Shown: positions 36,840 through 46,070, numbered from the stretch's first letter. The stretch is DNA of 64,000 nt from Pseudomonas orientalis (GCF_001439815.1 NZ_JYLM01000013.1:1-64000), one strand, 5' to 3'. Numbers and translations are program-made. The notes: a model not told the origin generated them from the sequence alone.

Positions 36840-37055
36840 GGCACCTCCCAACTGGCCTCAGTTTTTTAAGGCAAAGAGGTGCCCACAAAACCCGGGGGCG
36901 ATTCATTCAGATGGCATTTACGCCAGAATTCTGCCGTCAAAACATGCACAAACTTAGTGCCCGGGTCGCGCTATTTTGGGGCAAAATATTTTAGGAAAAA
37001 ATTGTTGCAGTTAGTAAATCGTTAGGATAATTTATCGATAAATCAAGGAGCGATT
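36840..37055 (+). promoter_or_regulatory. Promoter region of cargo block C
   Basis: AT-rich sequence between the IS remnant and the first short open frame of block C. A candidate promoter has -35 TTGTTG at 37002-37007 (or TTGCAG at 37005-37010) and -10 GATAAT at 37026-37031. AAGGAG then precedes the ATG at 37056. All genes to 54120 run in the same direction, so this may drive most of the cluster. Confidence 0.4.
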
Positions 37056-37250
37056 ATGCGCAAAATAATAAAGCACCGGACGCTATCCTCCAGCAAAAAT
37101 GGGTCTTCTCGATCCGTTTTTATCAGCATTATTCAATTCTCAGTTTTGCCAGATACCTGTTCATTGATGCCGCGAATAGATGTGTATTTACATTCGCCGT
37201 TCGATGTTTGTGGTTTCATGTTCCTGGCCTCTGGGTGCTCGCCTCCATAA
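37056..37250 (+). CDS. Short peptide gene or leader at the head of the cluster
   Basis: 64 residues (begins MRKIIKHRTLSSSKNG, ends ASGCSPP) behind a near-perfect ribosome site AAGGAG. No known family. The peptide has three Cys and a hydrophobic middle but no clear signal or carrier motif. It could be a leader peptide, a small carrier or substrate peptide for the ATP-grasp ligase encoded 180 bp further on, or a chance frame. The strong ribosome site is the main argument for translation. Confidence 0.4.
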   Translation: MRKIIKHRTLSSSKNGSSRSVFISIIQFSVLPDTCSLMPRIDVYLHSPFDVCGFMFLASGCSPP

Positions 37251-37426
37251 TTATTTACTGCCTTTCTTAAGGGTGCACAAAATATATTGGCTCGACTTCT
37301 GCCGACCTTGCTATTAGCAAGCCGGTCTAAGAGCGTGTGCCTGAATTTTAAAAAAGTTGAATGTTTGGCTATAAATTTTGCTATCAAGTAGTGTGGCAAT
37401 TCTTGTGTCGGTCCGGAGCACTCCAA

Positions 37427-38698
37427 ATGATAAAGACAGTAATATTTGTAACTCAGACTTACTTGCAATGGCTTTCCGCTGAAGCCATGCAAGATGTAAA
37501 AAGCTCTGGCATACGACTTGTTTTGCTCGTAAACGCTGGCGAGCCAATACTGAAATCGCTGGATGGTTTTTTCGACGATATAGTGCCATTGACGGGGCGA
37601 TTGGGTACAAACATCAGGCCGGTACTTCCATATGAGGACATTCTGACTGTCGTGCAAGAAGAAGTGCGCACGGCTGGAGCGCCCGAAGCGGTGCGCTTGT
37701 TTTGCCAAGAGGAAGGGCATGTGCTGGACGCAGCGGCCGTTCGACAAGCTCTTGGTATTCCCGGAGACCGTCCCGAACTGGTATCGGGATTCCGGGACAA
37801 GATACTCATGAAAGAGAGGGTGCGCACTGCCGGGATCAGAATCCCCTTGCATGTCGTGCTTGATTTGCACTTGGCAGTTATTGATCCCGCTGAGTACTAT
37901 CTGGCATTGAAACGTGAGATGGGGGCTAAACTAGTCATCAAACCAGTTGATGCGGCGGGTAGCCTTAATGTTTTTGTAGTCGAAAACGTAGGCGATTTTG
38001 TCGCCGCGATGGAGGCTATTCGTCTATTTGAAAATGAATTTAAGTATGAGGTCGATGAGTTCATTGAAGGTGACATGTTTCAGTGTGACTCTTTTGTGCA
38101 AAACGGCCAGATAAAATTCTGCGGTACCTTTGAACTCGGGTGCACTAACTTCGACTTTGTGCAAGGGCGACCTCTTACAGGTTACCCGACGCTCGATCCT
38201 GACGTATTAAAGACGCTTGAGGACTATAACGCACGAGTCATCAAGGCGTTGGGAATGCAAAACGGTTGTACGCACCACGAGTTTTTTGTAAATCCTGCTA
38301 CCGGGCAGCCTACATTTCTGGAAATCGCATGTCGCTCCCCGGGAGGGGTAGGCGTTTACTTTCATATAATGAATAAGAACTTTAACTTGATAGATGCCTA
38401 TCTTTACCAGAATACATTGCCTGATAGACTGGGTGAAATCAGGGTCACGCAAGCAAATAATGTCGTAGCGGCATTGTTGCCGGTAGGCCATGGACGCATT
38501 GTTTCATTAAACGAGCCTGACGTAGTCAGTCGTTATGATATACGCTGGATGGTGGAACGGGGGGCTGTGGTGAACGCCAATACAATTGCTGATGCTGCCG
38601 GTATTCTGACCCTCTATAACGACAATCATGATGAACTCAGATCGGACTTTGAGCGGCTGCAGCAGTACGTTCCAGTCACCTGTCAGCCTGAGCATTAA
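37427..38698 (+). CDS. ATP-grasp ligase
   Basis: 423 residues from the ATG at 37427 (GGAG eight bases upstream). The ATP-grasp fold is seen from FRDKILMKERV (about 125-135) through GAKLVIKPVDAAGS, the VDEFIEGDMFQCDSFV stretch and the metal-binding FLEIACRSPGG. Such enzymes activate a carboxylate as acyl phosphate and join it to an amine, often an amino acid. In this cluster it could couple the diaminobutyrate expected from the EctB-like enzyme. Substrates are not shown. Confidence 0.85.
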   Translation: MIKTVIFVTQTYLQWLSAEAMQDVKSSGIRLVLLVNAGEPILKSLDGFFDDIVPLTGRLGTNIRPVLPYEDILTVVQEEVRTAGAPEAVRLFCQEEGHVLDAAAVRQALGIPGDRPELVSGFRDKILMKERVRTAGIRIPLHVVLDLHLAVIDPAEYYLALKREMGAKLVIKPVDAAGSLNVFVVENVGDFVAAMEAIRLFENEFKYEVDEFIEGDMFQCDSFVQNGQIKFCGTFELGCTNFDFVQGRPLTGYPTLDPDVLKTLEDYNARVIKALGMQNGCTHHEFFVNPATGQPTFLEIACRSPGGVGVYFHIMNKNFNLIDAYLYQNTLPDRLGEIRVTQANNVVAALLPVGHGRIVSLNEPDVVSRYDIRWMVERGAVVNANTIADAAGILTLYNDNHDELRSDFERLQQYVPVTCQPEH

Positions 38699-38748
38699 GT
38701 TACATATTATTATTCTTTATATAAATGATTCCATAGAAGGGGCGCTCG

Positions 38749-39489
38749 ATGTACGTAGTATTAGTAGTTTGTCTACTTGCGGTTGTGCAGTCGTTGTTCG
38801 GCGTGGGGTTGTTGCTTTTCGGCACTCCCACGTTGCTGCTGATGGGGCTCTCTTTCCAAGAGGCACTTCAGGTTCTTCTACCCGCTTCGTTAACATTGAG
38901 TATTCTGCAGTTATGGGCTGATGGTATGAACGACACCGTAAAACCTTCTTTGGCCATTTGGCCTCTGCCGGGGCTGGCAATCGGTCTCTGGATCGCACTC
39001 GAAAGCGGATTTGATATCAAGCTCGAACTCATTGCTGCGATTCTGCTAGTAATCAGTGCCACATTGCGTTTGTCAGGCGGGGTCAGTCTCAGAGTGCGAG
39101 CCTTGATGCGTAGAAGCAATCGCGTAGCAATGGCCATCATAGGCTTAGTACACGGGCTGACAAACCTAGGTGGCAGCTTACTAACGGACTATGCCTCCAC
39201 CTGTGAGGAGGACAAGAAACGCTGCCGTCAGTTCATTGCCTTTGGTTATGCAATCTTTGCCTTCACGCAAATTGTCTTGATCACCATCTTTAAAGGTTAT
39301 TCCACATGGTCGATCACAAGCCTTGGTTATGCCGTGCTGGGAGGTGTAATTTACATGGCACTGGGAAGGCACGTATTTTTCAAATTTTCGCAGCAGCGTT
39401 ATAGCGTCGCGCTGTCTATATTCATGCTGTGTTGCGCCAGTGTACTGACAGCCAAATATTTTCAGCTTTTCCCTACCGTGCATAGTTAG
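38749..39489 (+). CDS. TauE/SafE-family membrane exporter
   Basis: 246 residues, about eight membrane helices in two related halves (for example GVGLLLFGTPTLLLMGL at the start and GLVHGLTNLGGSLLTDYAST in the middle). The twin GxGxxxxG... and HGLTNLGG motifs are typical of the TauE/SafE/YfcA family, which exports small anions such as sulfoacetate or sulfite. AAGGGG before the ATG. Located at the head of the cluster, it may export the product or a by-product. Confidence 0.75.
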   Translation: MYVVLVVCLLAVVQSLFGVGLLLFGTPTLLLMGLSFQEALQVLLPASLTLSILQLWADGMNDTVKPSLAIWPLPGLAIGLWIALESGFDIKLELIAAILLVISATLRLSGGVSLRVRALMRRSNRVAMAIIGLVHGLTNLGGSLLTDYASTCEEDKKRCRQFIAFGYAIFAFTQIVLITIFKGYSTWSITSLGYAVLGGVIYMALGRHVFFKFSQQRYSVALSIFMLCCASVLTAKYFQLFPTVHS

Positions 39490-39553
39490 TGTTGCTTAGT
39501 AGCTTTCTGACGTCCGGCTTGCATCGATATTTATTATAAGGGATGGGTGTTGC

Positions 39554-40477
39554 ATGCTGAAGTTTAGTGAGCTGAAAGGAGTTTATCTAATACTCTTCTT
39601 TATAGTGGCCTCGGCGGCTCAAGGCGTTTATTTATCCGGGATGCTGCAGCAGGCGGACATCTACTCCGTTATCATCGTGATATTTTTGGTGCTGACGATT
39701 CTTTTCGGTTTTTTTACTTGGATGCGCTCTTCGGAGTTTGTATGGAGTCGCTCCATCGCGATAAATCTATTCCTTATCAATCTCACTACGCTGGGGAACT
39801 GGTTCGGCTTTATGTGGGCAATAAAATATATTGAACCGGCAATAGCATCGGCTTTGTTAAACTCGGTAGGACCTGTGATTATATTAATGCTCAATGCAAG
39901 CGTTCTGAAGAAAGGTCCGATGAAGTTGCAAGAGGCTATTGCGTCGATCGGTGTTTTGATCGCTATGGTCATGAGTGGTGCAGTTATTCTCACTGGTCAT
40001 TCGGCGGTGAGTGATATGGATCATGAACGACTCTATGTGGGAATCGCTATGTCCATACTCTGTGGTCTCTCGGTATCTCTGAATACAGTTATTTCAAAGG
40101 GACTGACCAACGAGCGAGTTCAACCACATCAGATTATGGCGTTCAGATTCTTTATACTCATAGTGGCTTCATTGGTGATGACCACCGGTAGTTCAATATC
40201 GTCGACGGTCGCGAACTATTATGTACCGTTGGCATTCGTTACAGTGTTGGGCTACTTGATTCCCATGTATGCACTGCAGGTAGGTTTGAAGTTGGTGGAG
40301 CCACTGACAGCGTCATTTTCGATGGCCTTGGCTCCGCTCGTTTTCATCGTCATTCAGATGTTCGATGCACGGCTTCAATTCTCGTGGTTTTCATTAATTA
40401 CGATTCTCACTGCAATGGTGTTTATTGTATATGGTGTATATGTGAAGCATCTTGCGTCCAAGGTTGTGCCCCTTTAA
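39554..40477 (+). CDS. EamA/DMT-type transporter
   Basis: 307 residues with ten predicted membrane helices and two EamA repeats (IKYIEPAIASALLNSVGPV in the first half and LVEPLTASFSMALAPLV in the second). AAGGGA precedes the ATG. DMT carriers export amino acids, nucleobases or related metabolites. As a second exporter near the head of a biosynthetic cluster it is a candidate for product export or self-protection. A CCCCTTTAAGGGG palindrome follows the stop. Confidence 0.8.
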   Translation: MLKFSELKGVYLILFFIVASAAQGVYLSGMLQQADIYSVIIVIFLVLTILFGFFTWMRSSEFVWSRSIAINLFLINLTTLGNWFGFMWAIKYIEPAIASALLNSVGPVIILMLNASVLKKGPMKLQEAIASIGVLIAMVMSGAVILTGHSAVSDMDHERLYVGIAMSILCGLSVSLNTVISKGLTNERVQPHQIMAFRFFILIVASLVMTTGSSISSTVANYYVPLAFVTVLGYLIPMYALQVGLKLVEPLTASFSMALAPLVFIVIQMFDARLQFSWFSLITILTAMVFIVYGVYVKHLASKVVPL

Positions 40478-40657
40478 GGGGGGGGCAATCAGCAGTATTG
40501 GTCGATGAACATTATAAGAGATAGTTGGGCGCGGTGAGTCCTTTGCCGCACTGACGTTGGATTGTCTTTGTTTCGCTTCTGCTAAATTCGGTGTCGCCCT
40601 GCTAGGGAGGGGCACTGGTCCGTTCGAAGTTTATATCCATTTTCTGGAGAAACTGCG

Positions 40658-41176
40658 GTGATCTTGACTGGCCATAAAATAAAAGAAGAAGTAACGGCAG
40701 GCCGCATTGTTATTGAACCTTTCAATGATGAATATATTGAGCCTAATTCGTATCGATTTCATTTGAACGATACGATTCTAGTCTACAAGGAGGGCGTGGT
40801 AGATGCCTATGATGAAAAACATGTCGAAACGTTCAAGATACCGCCCGAAGGGATGGTTCTTTATCCTAAAAAATTCTATCTAGGTTGTACGCAGGAGCGG
40901 ATGGGAAGTTTTAACCATGCGTCTGAATTATATGCTCGTTTGTCGACTAGTCTGACGGGCATATTCATACAGACAAGTGCTCCGCTTGGACACACCGGCG
41001 CCATCATTCCCTGGACACTAGAAATCTTGGTGGCACAGCCCGTCAGAGTTTATGCAGGTATGCCAATCGGCAAAATTTGCTTCTGGGAAAACTGCGGTGA
41101 ACCCACCACATATTCAGGGCGTTACAAAAATTCAAACACGGTCCTCCACTCGAAACTTACAGAGTTAAATCGATGA
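40658..41176 (+). CDS. dCTP deaminase-fold protein, first copy
   Basis: 172 residues from a GTG (GGAG upstream). The fold is that of Dcd/dUTPase: EPFNDEYIEPNSYRFHL at the start, IPWTLEILVAQPV in the middle and a GxxIGKICFW strand. Compared with E. coli Dcd, Ser111 is Leu95 and Arg115 is Leu99 (ARLSTSLTG), but the catalytic Glu138 is kept as Glu122. It overlaps the second copy by four bases. Alone it is probably not a standard dCTP deaminase; it may form mixed oligomers with the second copy. Confidence 0.8.
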   Translation: MILTGHKIKEEVTAGRIVIEPFNDEYIEPNSYRFHLNDTILVYKEGVVDAYDEKHVETFKIPPEGMVLYPKKFYLGCTQERMGSFNHASELYARLSTSLTGIFIQTSAPLGHTGAIIPWTLEILVAQPVRVYAGMPIGKICFWENCGEPTTYSGRYKNSNTVLHSKLTELNR

Positions 41177-41718
41177 TTCTTACAGGCAATGAAATTATGA
41201 GGGAAACGTATAACGGGCGAATAGTAATCGAACCGTTCGACGAAAGCTGTATTAATCCCAATAGTTATAATTTTACGCTGTCGGACACGTTTTTGGTTTA
41301 CGAATCTGGAGTGCTGGATACGAAGACCGACAACAAGACATCAGTCATTAAAATGGTTGATGGCGAAATAACCCTGGAACCCTTTAGGCTTTATCTGGCA
41401 GCCACTCGCGAGCGGATCGGAAGTAATTATTACGCTCCAACGTACGCCGCACGTTCCTCTGTGGCGCGCTTGGGAATGTTTATCAATCTATCCGCACCGC
41501 TGGGGGATATTGGGTTTATCGGGAATTGGACGCTCCAGTTATTCGCAATCCATCCTGTAAAAGTCTATGAGGGTATGCGAATTGGTCAAATGATGTTTTG
41601 GCAACCTCAGGGTGAACGTCTTATTTATGACGGCAAATACCAAGGTGCAAGTGGGCCTATGAAGTCCCAAATCTATCGGGATATTCCGGCAGTTTTAGCA
41701 GAAGCTGAGTTCAATTGA
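41173..41718 (+). CDS. dCTP deaminase-fold protein, second copy
   Basis: 181 residues, alignable without gaps over the first 140 residues with the first copy. Here the Ser/Arg motif is intact (ARSSVARLG, Ser95 and Arg99), but the catalytic Glu is Gln122 (WTLQLF). The two copies are thus damaged at complementary places. In E. coli Dcd, the trimeric active site is built from neighbouring subunits, so a heteromer could restore one complete type of site. The gene is translationally coupled to the first copy and to the following gene (TTGA). Confidence 0.8.
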   Translation: MILTGNEIMRETYNGRIVIEPFDESCINPNSYNFTLSDTFLVYESGVLDTKTDNKTSVIKMVDGEITLEPFRLYLAATRERIGSNYYAPTYAARSSVARLGMFINLSAPLGDIGFIGNWTLQLFAIHPVKVYEGMRIGQMMFWQPQGERLIYDGKYQGASGPMKSQIYRDIPAVLAEAEFN

Positions 41719-43607
41719 GAATCGCGAGAATAGATATGCCACTTCCAGGGAAATATCAGAACTTGATGGTCGCTTCCGAGCGTACTACGGTACCGCCCAC
41801 GATATTGCTGGGTGAGAGTTTTTTTTCAATGTCGATTGAGAACTATCACGTTGTCAACGAGGCGATTGAGCGTGTGCTGCACAAGATCCAGGCTACTTCC
41901 GGTGCGTTTCTGCAAGATCATGTGGCAGAGTTGCGGAAACTGGCCACTCAGTTGAAACCATCGACTGCGTTTGACGATGCCGTTGCGCAAGCCGTTGGCA
42001 AATTGCTACTCAATGCGTCCTCTGGTTTGGCGGTCCGTTCTGCGGCGGTTAGCGAGGACAATGGAAACCACAGCTACGCCGGCTTATATAAAACTCTCCT
42101 GGGCGTTCCTTCTAACGTTGAATCGGTTGGAAAGGCCGTCCTAGAGGTTTGGACTTCTTATTTCGAGTACGCTGCGGTTGCGGAGCGTTTATCGGCCGGG
42201 AGTCTGGTCGATGGGCTGAGGATGAATGTGATGGTGCAACCGCTCATTCCCGCGACCATCGCTGGCGTTGCTTTCTCCGCGTCACCCCAGCTTGGCGCTG
42301 GAGCTCAGCTTGAGTTTGTGGAAGGTACTGGAGATGCTCTGGTGTCCGGTTGGAAAACGCCAGTACTGGTCAATGAAGAACGACTCAGTGAGTTGACGGG
42401 TGTCCAAGAGCTAGCCTGTCGGCAGGTTTTTGAAGCGACTCATCAGCTGCGTGAACTTTTTGGTTATGAAGTTGATGTCGAATGGGCATTCTTGGACGAT
42501 CAACTTTACGTTCTGCAGGTCAGACCTATCACCACGCTCGTTCGAGACAGCGACGACGACGTCGGTGAATTGCGCATTCATGATTTGTTTGGAATGTCTG
42601 AGCAAGAAATGCAGACGCTTCGTCCATTGCCTGCCTATGTCGAGTATTTTCGTTCCAAGCGCGGACCGCTTTTCAAGTTTGCAGCGAATCGGGATGTTGC
42701 TGTCGGCGGTGCGAAGCTCGTTTACTTCGACAATTTATTCCTCACTACTAACCCTGACGATGTATCAATTCTCGAGCACTTTCAGGCTGACCAAGTAATC
42801 TTGGACGTCAACGACAATATGCGTCAGATCGTCTTGCCCAAGGCGAAATTACTAGAGGAATTACGCCGGATTTCGTCGGCATCCAGCCGGCGATATTGCG
42901 TGCTTATTCGTGACTATTTGCGGGGTGACGTGGGTGTCATTACCCGAGTCGTGGCGAATGACGACGTCCTTGTCGAGTACACGAAGGAAGGCCTTCTCGC
43001 GCTTAACCGCGGAGGTGCAAAAACCGACGTGGCAATCGTTAACGAGCACGCAAAGCCCGTAGGACCGTTCAATCCTTCGGCACTTGCATCTCTCATTTCA
43101 GCTACACACGTTGCGCAACAGACATTCGGACCGGTCCAGTTGGAATGGGTACTTTCGGGTGATCGATTGTTTCTGATTGATATGTCCTCGCTCAGTGATG
43201 CTGGCGTAATCATGAGCAATCAGTCAGGCGACCTGGTTGTATCTGTAGGTCATGTAACCGGTCCGATCTGTTTGATTGAAGACAGCCCAGAGTTACTTGA
43301 ACTCAGCGATGGCCCAGCCGTGAGTCTGACCGGAGTTCCGGATATCGAGACGATGGGCAAAACTTTCGATGAAATCATGCGGCGTATTCAGGATCACAAA
43401 GTACCTCCGATTGTCATGGTGTCGCGGCCATATGCAGCTCTCGCGCCACTTATCCCTCACGTGGCCGGCTTCGTGTTTTCCGGTGCAGCGGTTCTCTGTC
43501 ATTTGGCGATCTTGCTCAGGGAGAGAGGCGTACCTGCTGTGGCATCGGAATCCATATTCGAAAGCCTGTATGACGGCGTTTCTTACACGCTCGATGCACG
43601 GCCTTGA
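41715..43607 (+). CDS. PEP synthase/PPDK-like phosphotransferase
   Basis: About 630 residues (TTG at 41715 overlapping the previous stop; ATG at 41736 is the alternative). The N-terminal ATP-binding domain has RSAAVSEDN, AGVAFSASP, VSGWKTP and VEWAFLDDQLYVLQVRPIT (about 90-280). A second, shorter copy of this pattern seems to follow (LEWVLSGDRLFLID at about 475-490). The C-terminal swivelling domain has the phospho-His motif LCHLAILLRERGVPAV. The rifampin phosphotransferase and PEP synthase families use this His to carry phosphate from ATP to a substrate. Here it may phosphorylate the intermediate or product. Confidence 0.75.
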   Translation: MRIARIDMPLPGKYQNLMVASERTTVPPTILLGESFFSMSIENYHVVNEAIERVLHKIQATSGAFLQDHVAELRKLATQLKPSTAFDDAVAQAVGKLLLNASSGLAVRSAAVSEDNGNHSYAGLYKTLLGVPSNVESVGKAVLEVWTSYFEYAAVAERLSAGSLVDGLRMNVMVQPLIPATIAGVAFSASPQLGAGAQLEFVEGTGDALVSGWKTPVLVNEERLSELTGVQELACRQVFEATHQLRELFGYEVDVEWAFLDDQLYVLQVRPITTLVRDSDDDVGELRIHDLFGMSEQEMQTLRPLPAYVEYFRSKRGPLFKFAANRDVAVGGAKLVYFDNLFLTTNPDDVSILEHFQADQVILDVNDNMRQIVLPKAKLLEELRRISSASSRRYCVLIRDYLRGDVGVITRVVANDDVLVEYTKEGLLALNRGGAKTDVAIVNEHAKPVGPFNPSALASLISATHVAQQTFGPVQLEWVLSGDRLFLIDMSSLSDAGVIMSNQSGDLVVSVGHVTGPICLIEDSPELLELSDGPAVSLTGVPDIETMGKTFDEIMRRIQDHKVPPIVMVSRPYAALAPLIPHVAGFVFSGAAVLCHLAILLRERGVPAVASESIFESLYDGVSYTLDARP

Positions 43608-43636
43608 TCCCCCCAAACGAAACAAGGTAAATAACC

Positions 43637-44860
43637 ATGAGCACTCTTTTTTTAGCGATGATGCAACCGGAAGAGCACAACAATCCAAATGCTCTTCAAG
43701 CTTCTCCTGTTCTAATTGTCAGTGGGCCTGCGCAGCCAATTCATTACGGCCGTAACACCGTCTTTTTAGAGACTGGAAAATTCAAGGCAGAAAAAGTTTC
43801 TTTACCGGGAATCAAAACCGAATGGAACGATACGTCATTCAAATCGTTTAACTATGACTTTGCGTTCTTCTCGAAACAACAACGAGCTCTAGCCGATAGC
43901 GCTCGAGATACATTGCTGCAGCACCTGCCTGTCGCCAGTGCGAAACAGCTGCCAGATTTGTTTCCATTAGTGGTGGCAATTGCAGAGGCGGGAACCATCA
44001 ATGTCTATCAATTTGCTGACATGGGGCCGTGGGGCGTCGTGTATGTCAATTACCATTCTGAATACTGCACAACTCCGACCCCAGAGGTCATTGTTCAAGC
44101 CATTAAAAATGGCCATGAAGCTCTAAAAATTGCGCGCCGTAGTTCTAACGACTCCTGCAACTACGGCCGGTGGCGTCCGGATCTGGAAGTCGAGCGAAAA
44201 TTCACATTTGACGGTATCCCAGATACCTGGAAGCTGATTAACAAGCTCTATGAGAAAGTTATTAGCGGCGATTTGCCGGGATTTGTTCCCGAGTTTAACC
44301 TTGATTTCCAGGTTTACGACTACGAGGCCAAAATTTTTGAAGTACTCGAGCCTGAAGACCAAGCCGGTTATATCGCGTTCATACCCCAGTCCAACGGAAA
44401 AGTCTGCGTGAAGCAGAAGTGGTTCAAGGAAAACGCAGAGGTCCGTAAAGAAACACTGCGTTTCAATGAAACCATTACTTCTCAAGACGAAGAAGAGTAT
44501 GCGAATCAACTGTGCGGTGGAAAAGTGAAACGACTACCTGCCTACCGTCGCACACGTTTCGATGTCAATTTTGAGTCGCTGGAAACCGGTAATGTATACG
44601 GTATCTTCTTTGATATCTGCCGCTCTGTGGATGCCCCTGAAACGTTGGCTTTCAGCCAGTGCGAGGTTGAATATTGTCGGTCGCGTACATGGGGACCGCT
44701 GCAGAATATTTTTGAAGAGTATGAAGTGGCCTGTGCTTATGCTGAACGGTTTTTGACCGAGCAGGGTGTTAACTATGTACAGGACCTTTATTCGAAATTG
44801 GACTTTGTCAGAAGTCTGGATAAATCAATCAGCAAGGATAAGGAGGTTGCCCATGTCTAA
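43637..44860 (+). CDS. CYTH/triphosphate-tunnel-like protein, first copy
   Basis: 407 residues. The C-terminal part (from about 183) shows the CYTH pattern: the ExExK-like opening LEVERKF (183-189), basic strand KVCVKQKWF, RRTRFDV (304-310) and CEVEY (342-346). CYTH enzymes bind triphosphates in a beta-barrel and hydrolyse or cyclise them. The N-terminal 180 residues have no known domain. The ribosome site is AAGGTAA. It overlaps by 8 bp a diverged copy of itself, so a heterodimer is likely. Confidence 0.65.
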   Translation: MSTLFLAMMQPEEHNNPNALQASPVLIVSGPAQPIHYGRNTVFLETGKFKAEKVSLPGIKTEWNDTSFKSFNYDFAFFSKQQRALADSARDTLLQHLPVASAKQLPDLFPLVVAIAEAGTINVYQFADMGPWGVVYVNYHSEYCTTPTPEVIVQAIKNGHEALKIARRSSNDSCNYGRWRPDLEVERKFTFDGIPDTWKLINKLYEKVISGDLPGFVPEFNLDFQVYDYEAKIFEVLEPEDQAGYIAFIPQSNGKVCVKQKWFKENAEVRKETLRFNETITSQDEEEYANQLCGGKVKRLPAYRRTRFDVNFESLETGNVYGIFFDICRSVDAPETLAFSQCEVEYCRSRTWGPLQNIFEEYEVACAYAERFLTEQGVNYVQDLYSKLDFVRSLDKSISKDKEVAHV

Positions 44861-46007
44861 CTATTTCGTGGCCTATGGCAATTGGAAACTCAGGTTTGCT
44901 CAGCCTACGTTAGATGACAGTGAGCGTTTGCTTCGTCTCTATCGCTTACCGGCTGATCTCGACGCATCGTCCCATACCTTGCTGGAGGACCTTGCCGCCC
45001 AGATCGACACGAATTACTGCATCGAGATCTCGGCGGATGGAGCCGAGTCTGTCGGATCCCAACCTGTGAAGACGAGTAATCTGTTCGGTGATGAAATTCC
45101 GCTGGCGGTCGTAGAGCTCTCTTCAGATAAGCATTATAGAATTCATCATCGACTGACTCGGATAGATCCTTGGATAGTACACCTGATTCGCATAGGCTCT
45201 CCAGTATCCGTGCCGGAACGCACCTTGTGGAAAACCTTAGCTTCGTCCTTCGATAAAGACCATCTCCAGCTTAATAACTGGGAGTGCTTCTATATCAAGG
45301 GCCTGCCGGATACCGAACTGGAGCAAAAATTTCATATTGAAGGGAATTTTCCATATTTCTCTGTCTGTAAAGCTTGGTGGGAGCGCGTCGACGGGCGTCA
45401 AATCCCAGGTGTAGTGCCGCAGTTGGGTGATGAGATTCAATATTGGAGTTACGACAACCATTTTTGCGAAATTACCGAGAACACCAAAGGTGACAATGGG
45501 TATGTATCGGTGATGCAATATTGCAAAAGGAAGAGCAGCTGGGACGATCCATTGTTCACGTTCAAGAAAAAAGTTTTCAACGAAGATGCATTAGAACGAT
45601 GGGAGCGAAACTACGAAAATCAATGGTTGCAAGGTGATCCCGTCAACGCGCTTTCCGAGTATTTCGATTATCCGCTCAAACGTTTGCCCGATTGGCGGCG
45701 TACCCGGCTGGACCTCGCTTGTGAAATTACCGAAACAGGCAATCTATTTATGGTCAATTTTGAAGACTGCCGTGTTCACGGCGCCGATGAAAATGCAGTG
45801 CATAAGGGTCGTTTGCAGCAGTGCGAGATCGAATACCTGAAAACTCGGGGTACTCCGGATGAGTCCCTTATCTACCGCGATTTCGAGCGTATTACCCAGG
45901 AAGTCGAGAAGTTTATGGACGAGCTGGGCTTGAAGTATCAGCGAACAAACTATTCGAAGCTGACATTCCTTCGTGAGTACGTGGCCGAGCAACCGGCTTT
46001 AGCATAA
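44853..46007 (+). CDS. CYTH/triphosphate-tunnel-like protein, second copy
   Basis: 384 residues from the ATG at 44853, preceded by a perfect AAGGAGGT. It is clearly related to the preceding protein (RRTRLDLACEITETGNLF and CEIEYLKTR here against RRTRFDV and CEVEYCRSR there). The key opening is degenerate, ELEQKF (155-160) instead of EVERKF, so the metal-binding Glu/Lys set is incomplete. It may be a structural or regulatory partner of the first copy. The pair repeats the pattern seen for the two Dcd-like proteins. Confidence 0.65.
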   Translation: MSNYFVAYGNWKLRFAQPTLDDSERLLRLYRLPADLDASSHTLLEDLAAQIDTNYCIEISADGAESVGSQPVKTSNLFGDEIPLAVVELSSDKHYRIHHRLTRIDPWIVHLIRIGSPVSVPERTLWKTLASSFDKDHLQLNNWECFYIKGLPDTELEQKFHIEGNFPYFSVCKAWWERVDGRQIPGVVPQLGDEIQYWSYDNHFCEITENTKGDNGYVSVMQYCKRKSSWDDPLFTFKKKVFNEDALERWERNYENQWLQGDPVNALSEYFDYPLKRLPDWRRTRLDLACEITETGNLFMVNFEDCRVHGADENAVHKGRLQQCEIEYLKTRGTPDESLIYRDFERITQEVEKFMDELGLKYQRTNYSKLTFLREYVAEQPALA

Positions 46008-46070
46008 ATTATTCGTTACTTTTGCTGTGGATTCTCACGGCAAAAGTTCTTTATCGCCTAAGGTATTCTT

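Noticed and set aside
37133..37870. 245-codon minus-strand frame at the cluster head
   Set aside because: It overlaps the ATP-grasp gene on the opposite strand and shows no domain or ribosome site.
40658..41718. Dcd-like pair as an anti-phage nucleotide-depletion system
   Set aside because: Known defence deaminases are single proteins with intact active sites; here both copies are altered and embedded among biosynthetic and export genes. Not excluded, but less likely.
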